A DNA stretch of 64,000 bases, taken from Thioflexithrix psekupsensis. GTDB taxonomy: Bacteria > Pseudomonadota > Gammaproteobacteria > Beggiatoales > Beggiatoaceae. The stretch is from positions 124,001-188,000 of the forward strand of contig NZ_MSLT01000006.1 of assembly GCF_002149925.1 (NCBI RefSeq). Reading direction: 5' to 3'. Within the stretch, counting starts at the first letter, position 1, and each line of letters starts with the position of its first letter. The position numbers and the translations under genes were made by a program. This document shows, one piece after another, positions 37,961-47,852 of the stretch. The notes under the pieces are model-generated. The model saw only the letters and a program-made list of their open reading frames with translations. It was not told the DNA's origin and ran no database searches.

Positions 37961-40171
37961 CTAAAACAATCCCGCCTGCCCTTCCACTTTCAATTTCCAC
38001 CCATCGCCAACAGGGAAAGCAATTTGTTCTAACACATTAAGAATAGTTTGTTCTTCGGGAGTATTGCCATTTTTTAATAAAGGCATAATGTGCAGAACAA
38101 TTTGATCAAAATAAGCAGTTTTATTTTCCCGTTCCATGCGGCGTAAATAAGAAATTAAATAATAACGCACCCGCAAATTTAAATCGACATAAGTTTTAAA
38201 ACGTCCATCTTGTTTAATGGTGAACAATTCCGTTTCGGAATGATAATCAAAGGTTTCTAATAAGAATGGTGTTAAATCGGAATATTCCTTTTTCAATAAG
38301 TCTAAAAATCCCAATTCTAACCCCTTAATAATCAGCTCATCATTAATCTGTTCTAAGGTTGCGCCATTATTTTTAGCAATAATGCCTTCAATGGTTTGCA
38401 TAACCACATCACCAATTTCCATTCCTAAACTGGCTCGCATGATATATTTAGGACGGCGAACCTTTTTAAAATTAATAATCAATTGCCCTGACAATACCGT
38501 AAATGGATTTTGTCGTTTCTTAAAACTGGTTTGTCCATTCTTTTGCGCCACTGCGCCCGCATATTCAAAACCACATCGCTCGGCAGTATCGATAATTAAA
38601 TGCCAAAATTCAGGGTCTTTATGCGCAAAAACAAAAGACATCCAACGGTCGAATTTTAACACGCGATACATTTCTTCAATACTTTTCGCCATGAGCGAAT
38701 TATATTGATCTTTAGTTTTCTCATGCTCACCGCCTTCAATCGCTTCTAAAGCATAATCTTCTTCAGAAACAGGTAAATCCAGCCACGCATTCCACATCAC
38801 CGATAAATCTAAATAAGGAATTTTCTTACCATAAGGCGGATCAGTATAAATATAATCCACACTTTCTTTTTTAAGAAAAGATAAATCTGTGGCCGTCCCA
38901 CGAATAATTTGCAAATTATCTACAGTTTGCTCATTAATTCTGGGTTCAATTTCGCGTTTAGCATTAAGCATAGATGAGAATTTTTTCTCATAAGTTTTCA
39001 TTAAATCTAAACTCACAGGGCGCGGCGCAATGCGATAGCGGTAATAACGCATAGGGCCGCTGTCGCCTGCATTTTTACTGGCATACGTTGAATGATGATA
39101 AGTCAAGTTAGATTTATTAATGCTGCTAGAAAACGCTAATAATAATGCCTTTCTAATATCCAAATTTTTCTCTTGTAAAATTAAATTCTTTAAAAAAGCC
39201 AATTGCGCCAATTGTTCTGGACTAAATAAATCTTGAATAAAGCGAACATCAGAACCTTTGGGCAAAGAAAAATCTTTAGGATAAGGGTATTTTTTCAATG
39301 CTTGTTTAACAGAAATAGGCAAAGCGGATTCATAAGCGGCTTTTATTCGTTCAAAACTGGCTTGTAAATCTTCTAATTTCACAGGACGAATCAAACTGTC
39401 TACCAAAAACGCGGACATCGGATTTAAGTCAAGATGAATCGCTCGACGCTCTAACATCATCGCTTCAATAGCGGTCACACCACTGCCGCCAAAAGGGTCT
39501 AACACTAAATCACCTTTTTGAGAAAAATTCTGGATATAACGATTGACCACATTCCACGCTTGTTTCGTAAAATAGCCATGTACACCAAAATGTCGTCTTG
39601 CTGCTCTTTTTTTAACATCAATTTCTTCTAATAATGGGCGATTTAAATAATCAAAAGGCTGGGCATGAAAATTGGTTTTTAAGGGCAGATAACTAAATAC
39701 TTTCCCCATTTGAAACGAATGAATCGACAAATAACCTTGTAAAGTTTCCCAATAATCCGCAATTTCTGCTAAATCGAAATAAAGCAACGGTGAGATTTCA
39801 TCCGAACGAAATAAGGAAAAAGATCGCCCATTACATAGCGCAAAAAACTTACTGCGCACTTCAGGATGAATACTGTAAGAATAAACCTGTTCTACTGCAT
39901 CTCCCATTAAAATATTTTCACTGGGAGATTTAGCCTCTAAAACCCACGCATAAGCATTTTCAATTTTTAATAAATAATCAGGAATTAAGGTAATAGGACG
40001 CTTTTTAGAACCTGTTTTTAAAAATGGATGTTGCAACATTTTACTGCGCACAATATTCTCTTGCTGATAACCCAATGCGGTTAATAAAGGTAAAATTAAT
40101 GTTTCGCGCACACTGTCTTCTTTAAAATCAGGCGAATCTAATTGAGAAAAATCAAAATCGTTAAATAACAT
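37961..40171 (-). CDS. Nuclease-DNA methyltransferase fusion, copy A
   Basis: The 736-residue protein begins with a type I R-subunit-like N-domain (VRETLILPLLTALGY). A PD-(D/E)XK pattern follows: Asp65 in LIPDYLLKIE, then Glu79 and Lys81 in VLEAKSP. The methyltransferase part has the AdoMet-binding motif DPFGGSGVTAIEAM at 225-238 and the catalytic DPPYGKK at 444-450. Residues 570-736 are not recognised. The layout suggests a single-chain restriction-modification enzyme or a methylase with a vestigial nuclease; this is inference. It is about 96% identical to copy B immediately upstream. Confidence 0.85.
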   Translation of the reverse strand: MLFNDFDFSQLDSPDFKEDSVRETLILPLLTALGYQQENIVRSKMLQHPFLKTGSKKRPITLIPDYLLKIENAYAWVLEAKSPSENILMGDAVEQVYSYSIHPEVRSKFFALCNGRSFSLFRSDEISPLLYFDLAEIADYWETLQGYLSIHSFQMGKVFSYLPLKTNFHAQPFDYLNRPLLEEIDVKKRAARRHFGVHGYFTKQAWNVVNRYIQNFSQKGDLVLDPFGGSGVTAIEAMMLERRAIHLDLNPMSAFLVDSLIRPVKLEDLQASFERIKAAYESALPISVKQALKKYPYPKDFSLPKGSDVRFIQDLFSPEQLAQLAFLKNLILQEKNLDIRKALLLAFSSSINKSNLTYHHSTYASKNAGDSGPMRYYRYRIAPRPVSLDLMKTYEKKFSSMLNAKREIEPRINEQTVDNLQIIRGTATDLSFLKKESVDYIYTDPPYGKKIPYLDLSVMWNAWLDLPVSEEDYALEAIEGGEHEKTKDQYNSLMAKSIEEMYRVLKFDRWMSFVFAHKDPEFWHLIIDTAERCGFEYAGAVAQKNGQTSFKKRQNPFTVLSGQLIINFKKVRRPKYIMRASLGMEIGDVVMQTIEGIIAKNNGATLEQINDELIIKGLELGFLDLLKKEYSDLTPFLLETFDYHSETELFTIKQDGRFKTYVDLNLRVRYYLISYLRRMERENKTAYFDQIVLHIMPLLKNGNTPEEQTILNVLEQIAFPVGDGWKLKVEGQAGLF

Positions 40172-40222
40172 TTTGGGTTATTCCTTTGGGTAAAATTATA
40201 AATAAGATCGGTTATTTTAACG

Positions 40223-42433
40223 CTAAAACAATCCCGCCTGCCCTTCCACTTTCAATTTCCACCCATCGCCAACAGGGAAAGCAATTTGTTCTAACACATT
40301 AAGAATAGTTTGCTCTTCGGGAGTATTGCCGTTTTTTAATAAAGGCATAATGTGCAGAACAATTTGATCAAAATAAGCAGTTTTATTCTCCCGTTCCATG
40401 CGGCGTAAACAGGAAATTAAATAATAACGCACCCGCAAATTTAAATCGACATAAGTTTTAAAACGTCCATCTTGTTTAATGGTGAATAGTTCCGTTTCGG
40501 AATGATAATCAAAAGTTTCTAATAAGAATGGTGTTAAATCGGAATATTCCTTTTTCAATAAGTCTAAAAATCCCAATTCTAACCCCTTAATAATCAGTTC
40601 ATCATTAATCTGTTCTAAGGTTGCGCCATTATTTTTAGCAATAATGCCTTCAATGGTTTGCATCACCACATCGCCAATTTCCATTCCTAAACTGGCTCGC
40701 ATGATATATTTAGGACGGCGAACCTTTTTAAAATTAATAATCAATTGCCCTGACAATACCGTGAATGGATTTTGTCGTTTCTTAAAACTGGTTTGTCCAT
40801 TCTTTTGCGCCACTGCGCCCGCATATTCAAAACCACATCGCTCGGCAGTATCGATAATTAAATGCCAAAATTCAGGGTCTTTATGCGCAAAAACAAAAGA
40901 CATCCAACGGTCGAATTTTAACACGCGATACATTTCTTCAATACTTTTCGCCATGAGCGAATTATATTGATCTTTAGTTTTCTCATGCTCGCCGCCTTCA
41001 ATCGCTTCTAAAGCATAATCTTCTTCAGAAACAGGCAAATCCAGCCACGCATTCCACATCACCGATAAATCTAAATAAGGAATTTTCTTACCATAAGGCG
41101 GATCAGTATAAATATAATCCACACTTTCTTTTTTAAGAAAAGATAAATCTGTGTCCGTCCCGCGAATAATTTGCAAATTATCTACAGTTTGCTCGTTAAT
41201 TCTGGGTTCAATTTCGCGTTTAGCATTAAGCATAGATGAGAATTTTTTCTCATAAGTTTTCATTAAATCTAAACTCACAGGGCGCGGCGCAATGCGATAG
41301 CGGTAATAACTCATAGGGCTGCCATTACCTGCATTAATATCTCTGGAACTTGAATTGTGATAAGTTAAATTTGTTTTGGTAATTGTGCTAGAAAATGCCA
41401 ATAATAACGCCTTTCTAATATCCAGATTTTTCTCTTGTAAAATTAAATGCTTTAAAAAAGCCAATTGCGCCAATTGTTCTGGGCTAAATAAATCCTGAAT
41501 AAAGCGAACATCAGAGCCTTTAGGTAAAGAAAAATCTTTAGGATAAGGGTATTTTTTCAATACCTGTTTAACAGAAAGAGGCAAAGCGGATTCATAAGCG
41601 GCTTTTATCCGTTCAAAACTGGCTTGTAAATCTTCTAATTTCACAGGACGAATCAAACTGCCTACCAAAAACGCGGACATCGGATTTAAATCAAGATGAA
41701 TCGCTCGACGTTCTAACATCATCGCTTCAATTGCGGTCACACCACTGCCGCCAAAAGGGTCTAACACTAAATCGCCTTTTTGAGAAAAATTCTGGATATA
41801 ACGATTCACCACATTCCATGCTTGTTTCGTAAAATAACCATGCACGCCAAAATGCCGTCTTGCGGCTTGTTTTTTAACAGGAATTTCTTCTAATAACGGG
41901 CGATTTAAATAATCAAAAGGCTGGGCATGAAAATTAGTTTTTAAGGGCAGATAACTAAATACTTTCCCCATTTGAAAGGAATGAATCGACAAATAACCTT
42001 GTAAAGTTTCCCAATAATCCGCAATTTCTGCTAAATCAAAATAAAGTAAAGGCGAAGTTTCATCCGAACGAAATAAAGAAAAAGATCGCCCATTGCATAA
42101 AGCAAAAAACTTACTGCGCACTTCAGGATGAATACTGTAAGAATAAACTTGCTTTACCGCATTCCCCATTAAAATATTTTCCGTAGGAGATTTGGCTTCT
42201 AATACCCACGCATAAGCGTTTTCAATTTTCAGCAAATAATCAGGAATTAAGGTAATAGGACGCTTTTTAGAACCTGTTTGTAAAAAAGGGTCTTTTAACA
42301 CCTTACTGCGCACAATATTCTCTTGCTGATAACCCAATGCGGTTAATAAAGGTAAAATTAATGTTTCGCGCACACTGTCTTCTTTAAAATCAGGCGAATC
42401 TAATTGAGAAAAATCAAAATCGTTAAATAACAT
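40223..42433 (-). CDS. Nuclease-DNA methyltransferase fusion, copy B
   Basis: It has the same length and architecture as copy A, with Asp65, Glu79/Lys81, DPFGGSG and DPPYG all kept. Differences cluster at residues 349-375 and, less densely, at 44-52 (SKVLKDPFLQTG against SKMLQHPFLKTG). The 51-base spacer between the copies shares the downstream word TAAAACAATCCCGCCTG and the upstream TTTTGGGTTATTCCTTT with the outer flanks, so the whole 2.25-kb unit was duplicated head to tail. Both copies are open, so both are probably under selection. Confidence 0.85.
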   Translation of the reverse strand: MLFNDFDFSQLDSPDFKEDSVRETLILPLLTALGYQQENIVRSKVLKDPFLQTGSKKRPITLIPDYLLKIENAYAWVLEAKSPTENILMGNAVKQVYSYSIHPEVRSKFFALCNGRSFSLFRSDETSPLLYFDLAEIADYWETLQGYLSIHSFQMGKVFSYLPLKTNFHAQPFDYLNRPLLEEIPVKKQAARRHFGVHGYFTKQAWNVVNRYIQNFSQKGDLVLDPFGGSGVTAIEAMMLERRAIHLDLNPMSAFLVGSLIRPVKLEDLQASFERIKAAYESALPLSVKQVLKKYPYPKDFSLPKGSDVRFIQDLFSPEQLAQLAFLKHLILQEKNLDIRKALLLAFSSTITKTNLTYHNSSSRDINAGNGSPMSYYRYRIAPRPVSLDLMKTYEKKFSSMLNAKREIEPRINEQTVDNLQIIRGTDTDLSFLKKESVDYIYTDPPYGKKIPYLDLSVMWNAWLDLPVSEEDYALEAIEGGEHEKTKDQYNSLMAKSIEEMYRVLKFDRWMSFVFAHKDPEFWHLIIDTAERCGFEYAGAVAQKNGQTSFKKRQNPFTVLSGQLIINFKKVRRPKYIMRASLGMEIGDVVMQTIEGIIAKNNGATLEQINDELIIKGLELGFLDLLKKEYSDLTPFLLETFDYHSETELFTIKQDGRFKTYVDLNLRVRYYLISCLRRMERENKTAYFDQIVLHIMPLLKNGNTPEEQTILNVLEQIAFPVGDGWKLKVEGQAGLF

Positions 42434-42540
42434 TTTGGGTTATTCCTTTTAAAATAGTGGTTTAATTATTCTAAGGGAGTGGCAAAATCGGTGATATTAT
42501 ATTAATTGGTGGGTTAGCGGTAGCTAAAATGGTGCATGTG

Positions 42541-42591
42541 AAGTGATTCATAAAATTTTTTTAGATAAAAAGATATTTTTATGAATCACTT
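42541..42591. repeat. Perfect 15-bp inverted repeat with 21-base loop
   Basis: AAGTGATTCATAAAA (42541-42555) pairs with TTTTATGAATCACTT (42577-42591), then ATTTTT follows on the plus strand. It lies between the 2Fe-2S reductase gene and methyltransferase copy B. A terminator role fits the plus strand better, although both neighbours are on the minus strand. It may be an operator or an element end. Confidence 0.6.
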
Positions 42592-42627
42592 ATTTTTCTA
42601 TCAGGCAAAATAGTTCATTTAAAAAAA

Positions 42628-43656
42628 TTAGCCTGTTTTTTTCGGCCGATCATAAGCATATTCAAACGGATCAGAAAAAAACTGCTCCACAGGCAAACCG
42701 AGTGCAGTGAATTCCGCTTGCGCCGTCGCCACCATGATCGGTGGCCCGCTGGCGTAAATTTCATAAGTCGCTAAATCAGGCACATCAGCCAAAACCGCTT
42801 CATGCACCCAACCCACACGCCCCTGCCAATTATCCGTTGCATTCGGTTCTGATAACACGGGAATAAATTGCAAATAAGGCGATTGTTTTAACCACGATTC
42901 AATCAAATCCAATTGATAAAAATCGCGTTTTGATTGCACGCCCCAATACAATAACATAGGGCGTTTTAATTGCTCAATAATAGCCTGTTCAATCATGGCT
43001 TTAATCGGCGCGAAACCTGTCCCACCTGCCACAAAAATAATAGGAAAATCATGATGGCGTAAATAAAAATTTCCTAATGGGGCTTCAATGCGCAAAATAT
43101 CGCGCACTTTTAATTCATTAAACACATAATGCGTAAAATCACCATCGCGCACATAACGAATGTGCAATTCCAAACGTTCATCATGTTCAGGCGCATTGGC
43201 GATAGAAAAAGCGCGCCGCCGCCCATCGCGCAATAAAAACACCAAATATTGACCCGCTAAATACTGTAAACGTTCATTGGCAGGCAGAGTTAAATACATT
43301 TGCATGACATCGTGGGTCAATTTCTGTAATTCGGAAACGCGGCAGGGCATTTGTTTAATTTCAATCTCTTCAGCGCGTTCAATTTCGCGTACTGCAATGC
43401 GTAAGTCACTTTTCGCCCGTGCTTGGCACAATAATATATCGCCTGATTCGGGATCGATTTTATTCAAACCCGATAAATTGGCGTGTTCATAATCAAATGT
43501 ACCTTCTAATATCCGCCCTTTACATGCGCCACAACTGCCGCTACGACAGCCGTAAGGAATCACTAAACCTTGGCGCAATGCGGCATCTAATAACGTTTCA
43601 TGATCTTCGCACATAAAACGATGTTGTTCTGGTTCTGTTGTTACCACATAAGTCAT
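42628..43656 (-). CDS. 2Fe-2S ferredoxin-FAD-NAD(P)H reductase (CDP-6-deoxyglucoseen reductase-like)
   Basis: This is a 342-residue electron-transfer protein. Residues 1-90 form a plant-type ferredoxin domain with the cluster motif CRSGSCGACKG and a distal Cys in ILLCQA. An FAD domain (RAFSIANAPEH) and an NAD(P)H domain (VAGGTGFAPIKAMIE) follow. This is the AscD/Fre-like architecture often found next to uvrB or ubiquinone genes in gammaproteobacteria. The acceptor is unknown. It lies 24 bases downstream of uvrB. Confidence 0.88.
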   Translation of the reverse strand: MTYVVTTEPEQHRFMCEDHETLLDAALRQGLVIPYGCRSGSCGACKGRILEGTFDYEHANLSGLNKIDPESGDILLCQARAKSDLRIAVREIERAEEIEIKQMPCRVSELQKLTHDVMQMYLTLPANERLQYLAGQYLVFLLRDGRRRAFSIANAPEHDERLELHIRYVRDGDFTHYVFNELKVRDILRIEAPLGNFYLRHHDFPIIFVAGGTGFAPIKAMIEQAIIEQLKRPMLLYWGVQSKRDFYQLDLIESWLKQSPYLQFIPVLSEPNATDNWQGRVGWVHEAVLADVPDLATYEIYASGPPIMVATAQAEFTALGLPVEQFFSDPFEYAYDRPKKTG

Positions 43657-43680
43657 GCTGAATTTTCCTCAATTATTTTC

Positions 43681-45693
43681 TTATTCAATTTCTAATAAAT
43701 GATGTCGTAATGCCTTAATTTGATCGCGTAATTGAGCCGCGATTTCAAATTCTAAATTTTCGGCATGTTGCAACATTTTTCGTTCTAATTGCTCAATTTG
43801 TTTAGCCAAAGGTAAATGCGTATATTCGGCTATTTCTTCAGCCACTTGCAACATCACAGGCGCATCAGTAGCCATCACGGGACGCGCCCCTTCTAAAATA
43901 TCAACCACCGCTTTTTTAATGCTTTTTGGCACAATTCCCCATTGCGCATTATAAGCCATTTGTTTATGACGACGGCGTTCTGTTTCTTCAATGGCAAAAC
44001 GCATGGAATCGGTTATTTTTTCCGCATATAAAATAGCGCGACCATTGACATGACGTGCTGCCCGGCCAATGGTTTGAATTAAAGACCGTTCCGAACGCAA
44101 AAAGCCTTCTTTATCGGCATCAAAAATGGCGACTAAAGCCACCTCAGGCATATCCAAGCCTTCGCGCAATAAATTAATCCCCACTAATACATCAAAAATT
44201 CCCATACGCAAATCTCGAATAATTTCCACTCGCTCTACCGTATCTATATCAGAATGTAAGTAGCGAACTTTTATTTTTTGTTCTAATAAATAATCGGTTA
44301 AATCTTCAGCCATTTTTTTGGTTAAAGTGGTGATTAATATGCGTTCATTCTGCGCCACATGTCGGTGAATTTCAGACACCACATCATCCACTTGGGATAA
44401 AGCTGATCGTACTTCAATTGATGGGTCAAGCAAGCCTGTTGGTCTTACAACTTGTTCAATCACGCGCTGGGTTTTTTTCATCTCATAAGGCCCCGGAGTC
44501 GCAGAGACATAAATCGTTTGTGGGGCTAATTTTTCAAATTCATTAAACATTAAAGGACGATTGTCTAAAGCCGAGGGCAAACGAAAACCGTAATTAACCA
44601 AGTTTTCTTTACGCGAACGATCCCCATGATACATGCCTCCAATTTGCGGAATGGTCACATGGCTTTCATCGATAATGAGCAAGGCTTCTGGCGGTAAATA
44701 ATCGAATAATGTTGGCGGGGGTTCTCCTGCTTGTCGGCGCGATAAATAACGGGAATAATTTTCAATTCCTGAACAATAACCCAATTCCACAATCATTTCT
44801 AAATCAAATTGGGTGCGTTCGGCTAATCTTTGGGCTTCGAGTAATTTATTATTAGCGCGTAATAGCTCTAATTGTTGCTTTAATTCAACTTTAATATCAT
44901 CAACCGCTTTTAATAACACATCTCGCGGAGTCACATAATGGGTTTTAGGATAAATGGTTAAACGAGACACATATCTTAATGCCCGCCCTGTTAAAGGGTC
45001 AAAATAACTTAATCGTTCGATTTCATCATCAAATAATTCAACACGAATGGCTTCTTCTTCAGATTCCGCAGGATAAATATCAATGACATCGCCCCGAACG
45101 CGATAATGTCCGCGCTCTAATACCATATCATTGCGGGTATATTGCAATTCGGCTAAACGGCGCAAAATAAACCGTTGTTCTAAACGTTCGCCGCGAATTA
45201 AATGCAACACCATTTGCATATACCATTCGGGATCGCCCAAGCCATAAATTGCCGAAACACTGGCAATAATAATGGCATCGGCACGCTCTAACATCGCTTT
45301 AGTCGCCGATAATCGCATTTGTTCAATGTGTTGATTAATTGATGCGTCTTTTTCGATATAAGTATCTGAGGCAGGCACATAGGCTTCAGGCTGATAATAA
45401 TCGTAATAAGACACGAAATATTCGACTGAATTATACGGAAAAAAAGCACGCATTTCACTGTATAATTGTGCAGCTAATGTTTTATTATGCGCGAGGATTA
45501 ATGTAGGGCGTTGCGTTTGCTCAATGACATTGGCAATGGTAAAGGTTTTTCCCGATCCCGTCACGCCTAATAAAATCTGCTCAGGAATGCCTTGATTTAA
45601 ACCTTGTACTAATTCTTGAATCGCCGTGGGTTGATCGCCCGCGGGCGCATAATCAGCTTGTAATTTAAACGCATCTACAGCGCGAATGGACAT
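43681..45693 (-). CDS. uvrB: Excinuclease ABC subunit B
   Basis: The 670-residue UvrB is the damage-verifying helicase of nucleotide excision repair. The Walker A is [15 protein letters not shown], the beta-hairpin carries [12 protein letters not shown] and the Walker B box is [11 protein letters not shown]. Motif VI is QTIGRAARH and a C-terminal UVR domain ([15 protein letters not shown]) ends the protein. All core motifs are intact. Confidence 0.97.
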   Translation of the reverse strand: MSIRAVDAFKLQADYAPAGDQPTAIQELVQGLNQGIPEQILLGVTGSGKTFTIANVIEQTQRPTLILAHNKTLAAQLYSEMRAFFPYNSVEYFVSYYDYYQPEAYVPASDTYIEKDASINQHIEQMRLSATKAMLERADAIIIASVSAIYGLGDPEWYMQMVLHLIRGERLEQRFILRRLAELQYTRNDMVLERGHYRVRGDVIDIYPAESEEEAIRVELFDDEIERLSYFDPLTGRALRYVSRLTIYPKTHYVTPRDVLLKAVDDIKVELKQQLELLRANNKLLEAQRLAERTQFDLEMIVELGYCSGIENYSRYLSRRQAGEPPPTLFDYLPPEALLIIDESHVTIPQIGGMYHGDRSRKENLVNYGFRLPSALDNRPLMFNEFEKLAPQTIYVSATPGPYEMKKTQRVIEQVVRPTGLLDPSIEVRSALSQVDDVVSEIHRHVAQNERILITTLTKKMAEDLTDYLLEQKIKVRYLHSDIDTVERVEIIRDLRMGIFDVLVGINLLREGLDMPEVALVAIFDADKEGFLRSERSLIQTIGRAARHVNGRAILYAEKITDSMRFAIEETERRRHKQMAYNAQWGIVPKSIKKAVVDILEGARPVMATDAPVMLQVAEEIAEYTHLPLAKQIEQLERKMLQHAENLEFEIAAQLRDQIKALRHHLLEIE

Positions 45694-45813
45694 GGGTTTT
45701 TCCTAAAAAAGCAGAGTGGCTCATTGGCTCATTAGACTGGAAATTAAAAATAGTCATTCATAACATTTTCTAACCGAGCCATAATAGTGTTCTTGATCTG
45801 TCATTGCAAGACG

Positions 45814-45843
45814 ATTGCTTTAGGCGGGTAAGCGATTTTTTTT
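45814..45843 (+). terminator. Terminator-like hairpin without an upstream gene
   Basis: ATTGCTT (45814-45820) pairs with AAGCGAT (45830-45836), with one G-T pair, and eight T residues follow on the plus strand. It lies between the divergent uvrB and ferredoxin genes, with no plus-strand gene before it. It could end a small RNA or act as an attenuator of the ferredoxin gene. Confidence 0.5.
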
Positions 45844-45949
45844 AATAAAGTTTCATACCGATTGCAATTTTTATAAAAATAATCTACATTAACCAATTAA
45901 TTTTTATAAATTTAATTTTTCTTTACCTCTGACGAAAGGAGTTTTGTCA

Positions 45950-46273
45950 ATGCCAAGACCACAGAAACATGTGTTTATTTGTAATCAAGCTCGTCCTGCG
46001 GGGCATCCTCGCGGGTCTTGTGCGGAAAAAGATTGTAAAGCGGTGACGGATGAATTTTTTCGCCAATGGCAGGCGCGTAATGCGTTTGGGCAAGTGTCTG
46101 TGACTTATTCGGGCTGTTTGGGGCCGTGTAGTATTGGGCCAAGCGTGTTGGTGTATCCTGAAAATGTCATGTATGGCAATGTCACTGTGGATGATGTCAG
46201 CGAAATTTTTGAAAAACATCTGCTCGGTGGCGAAATTGTCACCCGTTTGCAAGCCCCAACAGACGTTTGGTAA
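45950..46273 (+). CDS. Thioredoxin-like [2Fe-2S] ferredoxin
   Basis: The 107-residue protein has Cys11 and Cys24 (spacing 12), Cys29, and Cys56-x3-Cys60 in GCLGPCSIGPSVLVYP. This is the thioredoxin-fold 2Fe-2S type related to Shethna ferredoxin and NuoE. The start at 45950 has GAAAGGAG about ten bases upstream; a TTG six bases earlier is less likely. It probably carries electrons in a redox or nitrogen-fixation-linked reaction, but no partner adjoins. Confidence 0.85.
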   Translation: MPRPQKHVFICNQARPAGHPRGSCAEKDCKAVTDEFFRQWQARNAFGQVSVTYSGCLGPCSIGPSVLVYPENVMYGNVTVDDVSEIFEKHLLGGEIVTRLQAPTDVW

Positions 46274-46291
46274 AATAAAACTATCCTTAAT

Positions 46292-46326
46292 AAAGGACGA
46301 ATGCAAAAAATGGCTTTCGTCCTTTT
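46292..46326. terminator. Bidirectional terminator between convergent genes
   Basis: AAAGGACGAA (46292-46301) and TTCGTCCTTT (46316-46325) form a ten-pair stem. A T-run lies on the plus strand (46323-46326) and A residues flank it on the other side. It separates the ferredoxin gene from the convergent AAA-SPOR gene. Confidence 0.75.
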
Positions 46327-46340
46327 GTTTATTAACGCCA

Positions 46341-47750
46341 TTATTCGCCTAAACGTCTTTTAATTTGGGCTTGAATATTCGCCATACTTCGCGGCCAAGG
46401 ACGGGTGGCTTGACGTAAATCCATATCCAATGATTGTAAAGCCAACATCGCTTGACTTTGGTCAGGATATACACCATACAATAACACGTACCAATCCCGT
46501 TGCCGATATTCTGTTTTAAAGAGCGCAATATTTTTTAAAGAATGGTGTTTTAAAAAAGTTTTTAACGTGCTTGGATCGTGTGCGCCTAATACCTGAATCG
46601 TATAAGTATCAGGATGTTGACTGAGTAGCCAATCTTCGTTATATACTGTTTCTATTCCCAATAAAGTTTGTGGATCAATCCGTCCATGATGCGCAGGAGA
46701 TTGTTCTAACATTTGCGGGGGGTCTTGCAAAAGTTCTGGCGAGACAATTAAGAGCGGTGAAGGAGGCAGTGCCGAAGGCGGAGCCAAGTCGGCTCTTAAA
46801 TCAGGAATAAACGGTAAATTAAGATCAGGCAAATCCGTTTCATTTCCAACAGGCAAATGAGCCAGTGGTCTATGATTAATTAAAGGTAAAATAATAATTT
46901 TTTCCGTACTTTGTTCAGTGGTTTCTTCAATAAAAATATCGGCATATTTCCAACGTATTGTAATTGCAAGGCCAATGATTAATAATAAAGACAGCAATCC
47001 CCACAACCAACGATTAGGAACGCCACTGGGATTGTTTAATAATAAAGGCGGCGGCCGCTGTTTTTTAATTAAACTATCAATAAATCGGTTAATTTTGGCA
47101 GGATTTCCCTCTGTTTCTAAATAAACATGGCGAATCCATTCGTGACTAATTAACGGAGCTAATGCGGGTTGTTGTTGGGCTAAACAAAATTCGACATATT
47201 CTTTCGTTTGCGCTTTGGTGAGCAAAGGCAAATCCACCGTATGGGTGAGCGTGTGCTGCACTAGGCTAAATTCAGGTGTCGCAAGAATGCTGCTTATTTG
47301 CGGCTCACAAAATAATACTGCACGTAATTGTTTGATATTTTCCCCTTGTATGGCGCACTCAATCACCAGTTTTAACGTGGCTAGGGGCAATAAATGGGCA
47401 TCATCAACAAATAAAATAGGAATTTGTCCGTTATAACGCTTGGCAGCAATATGACTGCGTAAATGTTCTTGTAATGTTTCAATACTTTTTCCTGTTTGCC
47501 GCACATTGAATTGGTTTAATAACAGCGTTAAACAATGTATGGGAGATAAAGCAGGGCTGCTTTTTAATGTGTAAATCCAACTGTGTTCAAATGACATTTG
47601 TTGCAATTCTTGCAATAAAGTGGTTTTACCCGCGCCAAAAGGAGCCATCACAAATAATAATTGCTCACTATTTTGTAATAAATGGCGAATTAAATGCAGC
47701 CGCTGCATTCGTTGTGGCGTTTGGTAAAAATTTTCATTTAATGTACTCAT
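46341..47750 (-). CDS. ExeA-type AAA ATPase fused to a SPOR domain (DamX-like)
   Basis: The 469-residue protein has a cytoplasmic AAA_22 domain (Walker A APFGAGKTTLLQELQ, Walker B ILFVDDAHLLP). One membrane helix lies near 238-258 (WLWGLLSLLLIIGLAITIRW), then a Pro-rich linker. A C-terminal SPOR peptidoglycan-binding domain closes it (TYTIQVLGAHDPSTLKTFLK...YVLLYGVYPD). SPOR domains locate to the septum, and DamX has this layout. It may couple ATP hydrolysis to cell division or wall binding. The aroB/dam neighbours of damX are missing. Confidence 0.82.
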   Translation of the reverse strand: MSTLNENFYQTPQRMQRLHLIRHLLQNSEQLLFVMAPFGAGKTTLLQELQQMSFEHSWIYTLKSSPALSPIHCLTLLLNQFNVRQTGKSIETLQEHLRSHIAAKRYNGQIPILFVDDAHLLPLATLKLVIECAIQGENIKQLRAVLFCEPQISSILATPEFSLVQHTLTHTVDLPLLTKAQTKEYVEFCLAQQQPALAPLISHEWIRHVYLETEGNPAKINRFIDSLIKKQRPPPLLLNNPSGVPNRWLWGLLSLLLIIGLAITIRWKYADIFIEETTEQSTEKIIILPLINHRPLAHLPVGNETDLPDLNLPFIPDLRADLAPPSALPPSPLLIVSPELLQDPPQMLEQSPAHHGRIDPQTLLGIETVYNEDWLLSQHPDTYTIQVLGAHDPSTLKTFLKHHSLKNIALFKTEYRQRDWYVLLYGVYPDQSQAMLALQSLDMDLRQATRPWPRSMANIQAQIKRRLGE

Positions 47751-47852
47751 GGAGTTTTTTATCCTTCTGCAAATAGAATTCGTATTTTTTCATGTTTTCG
47801 ACTAAACTGATGGATAAAACATCATTGGTTTCTTCACGATGGGGATAAAAAA

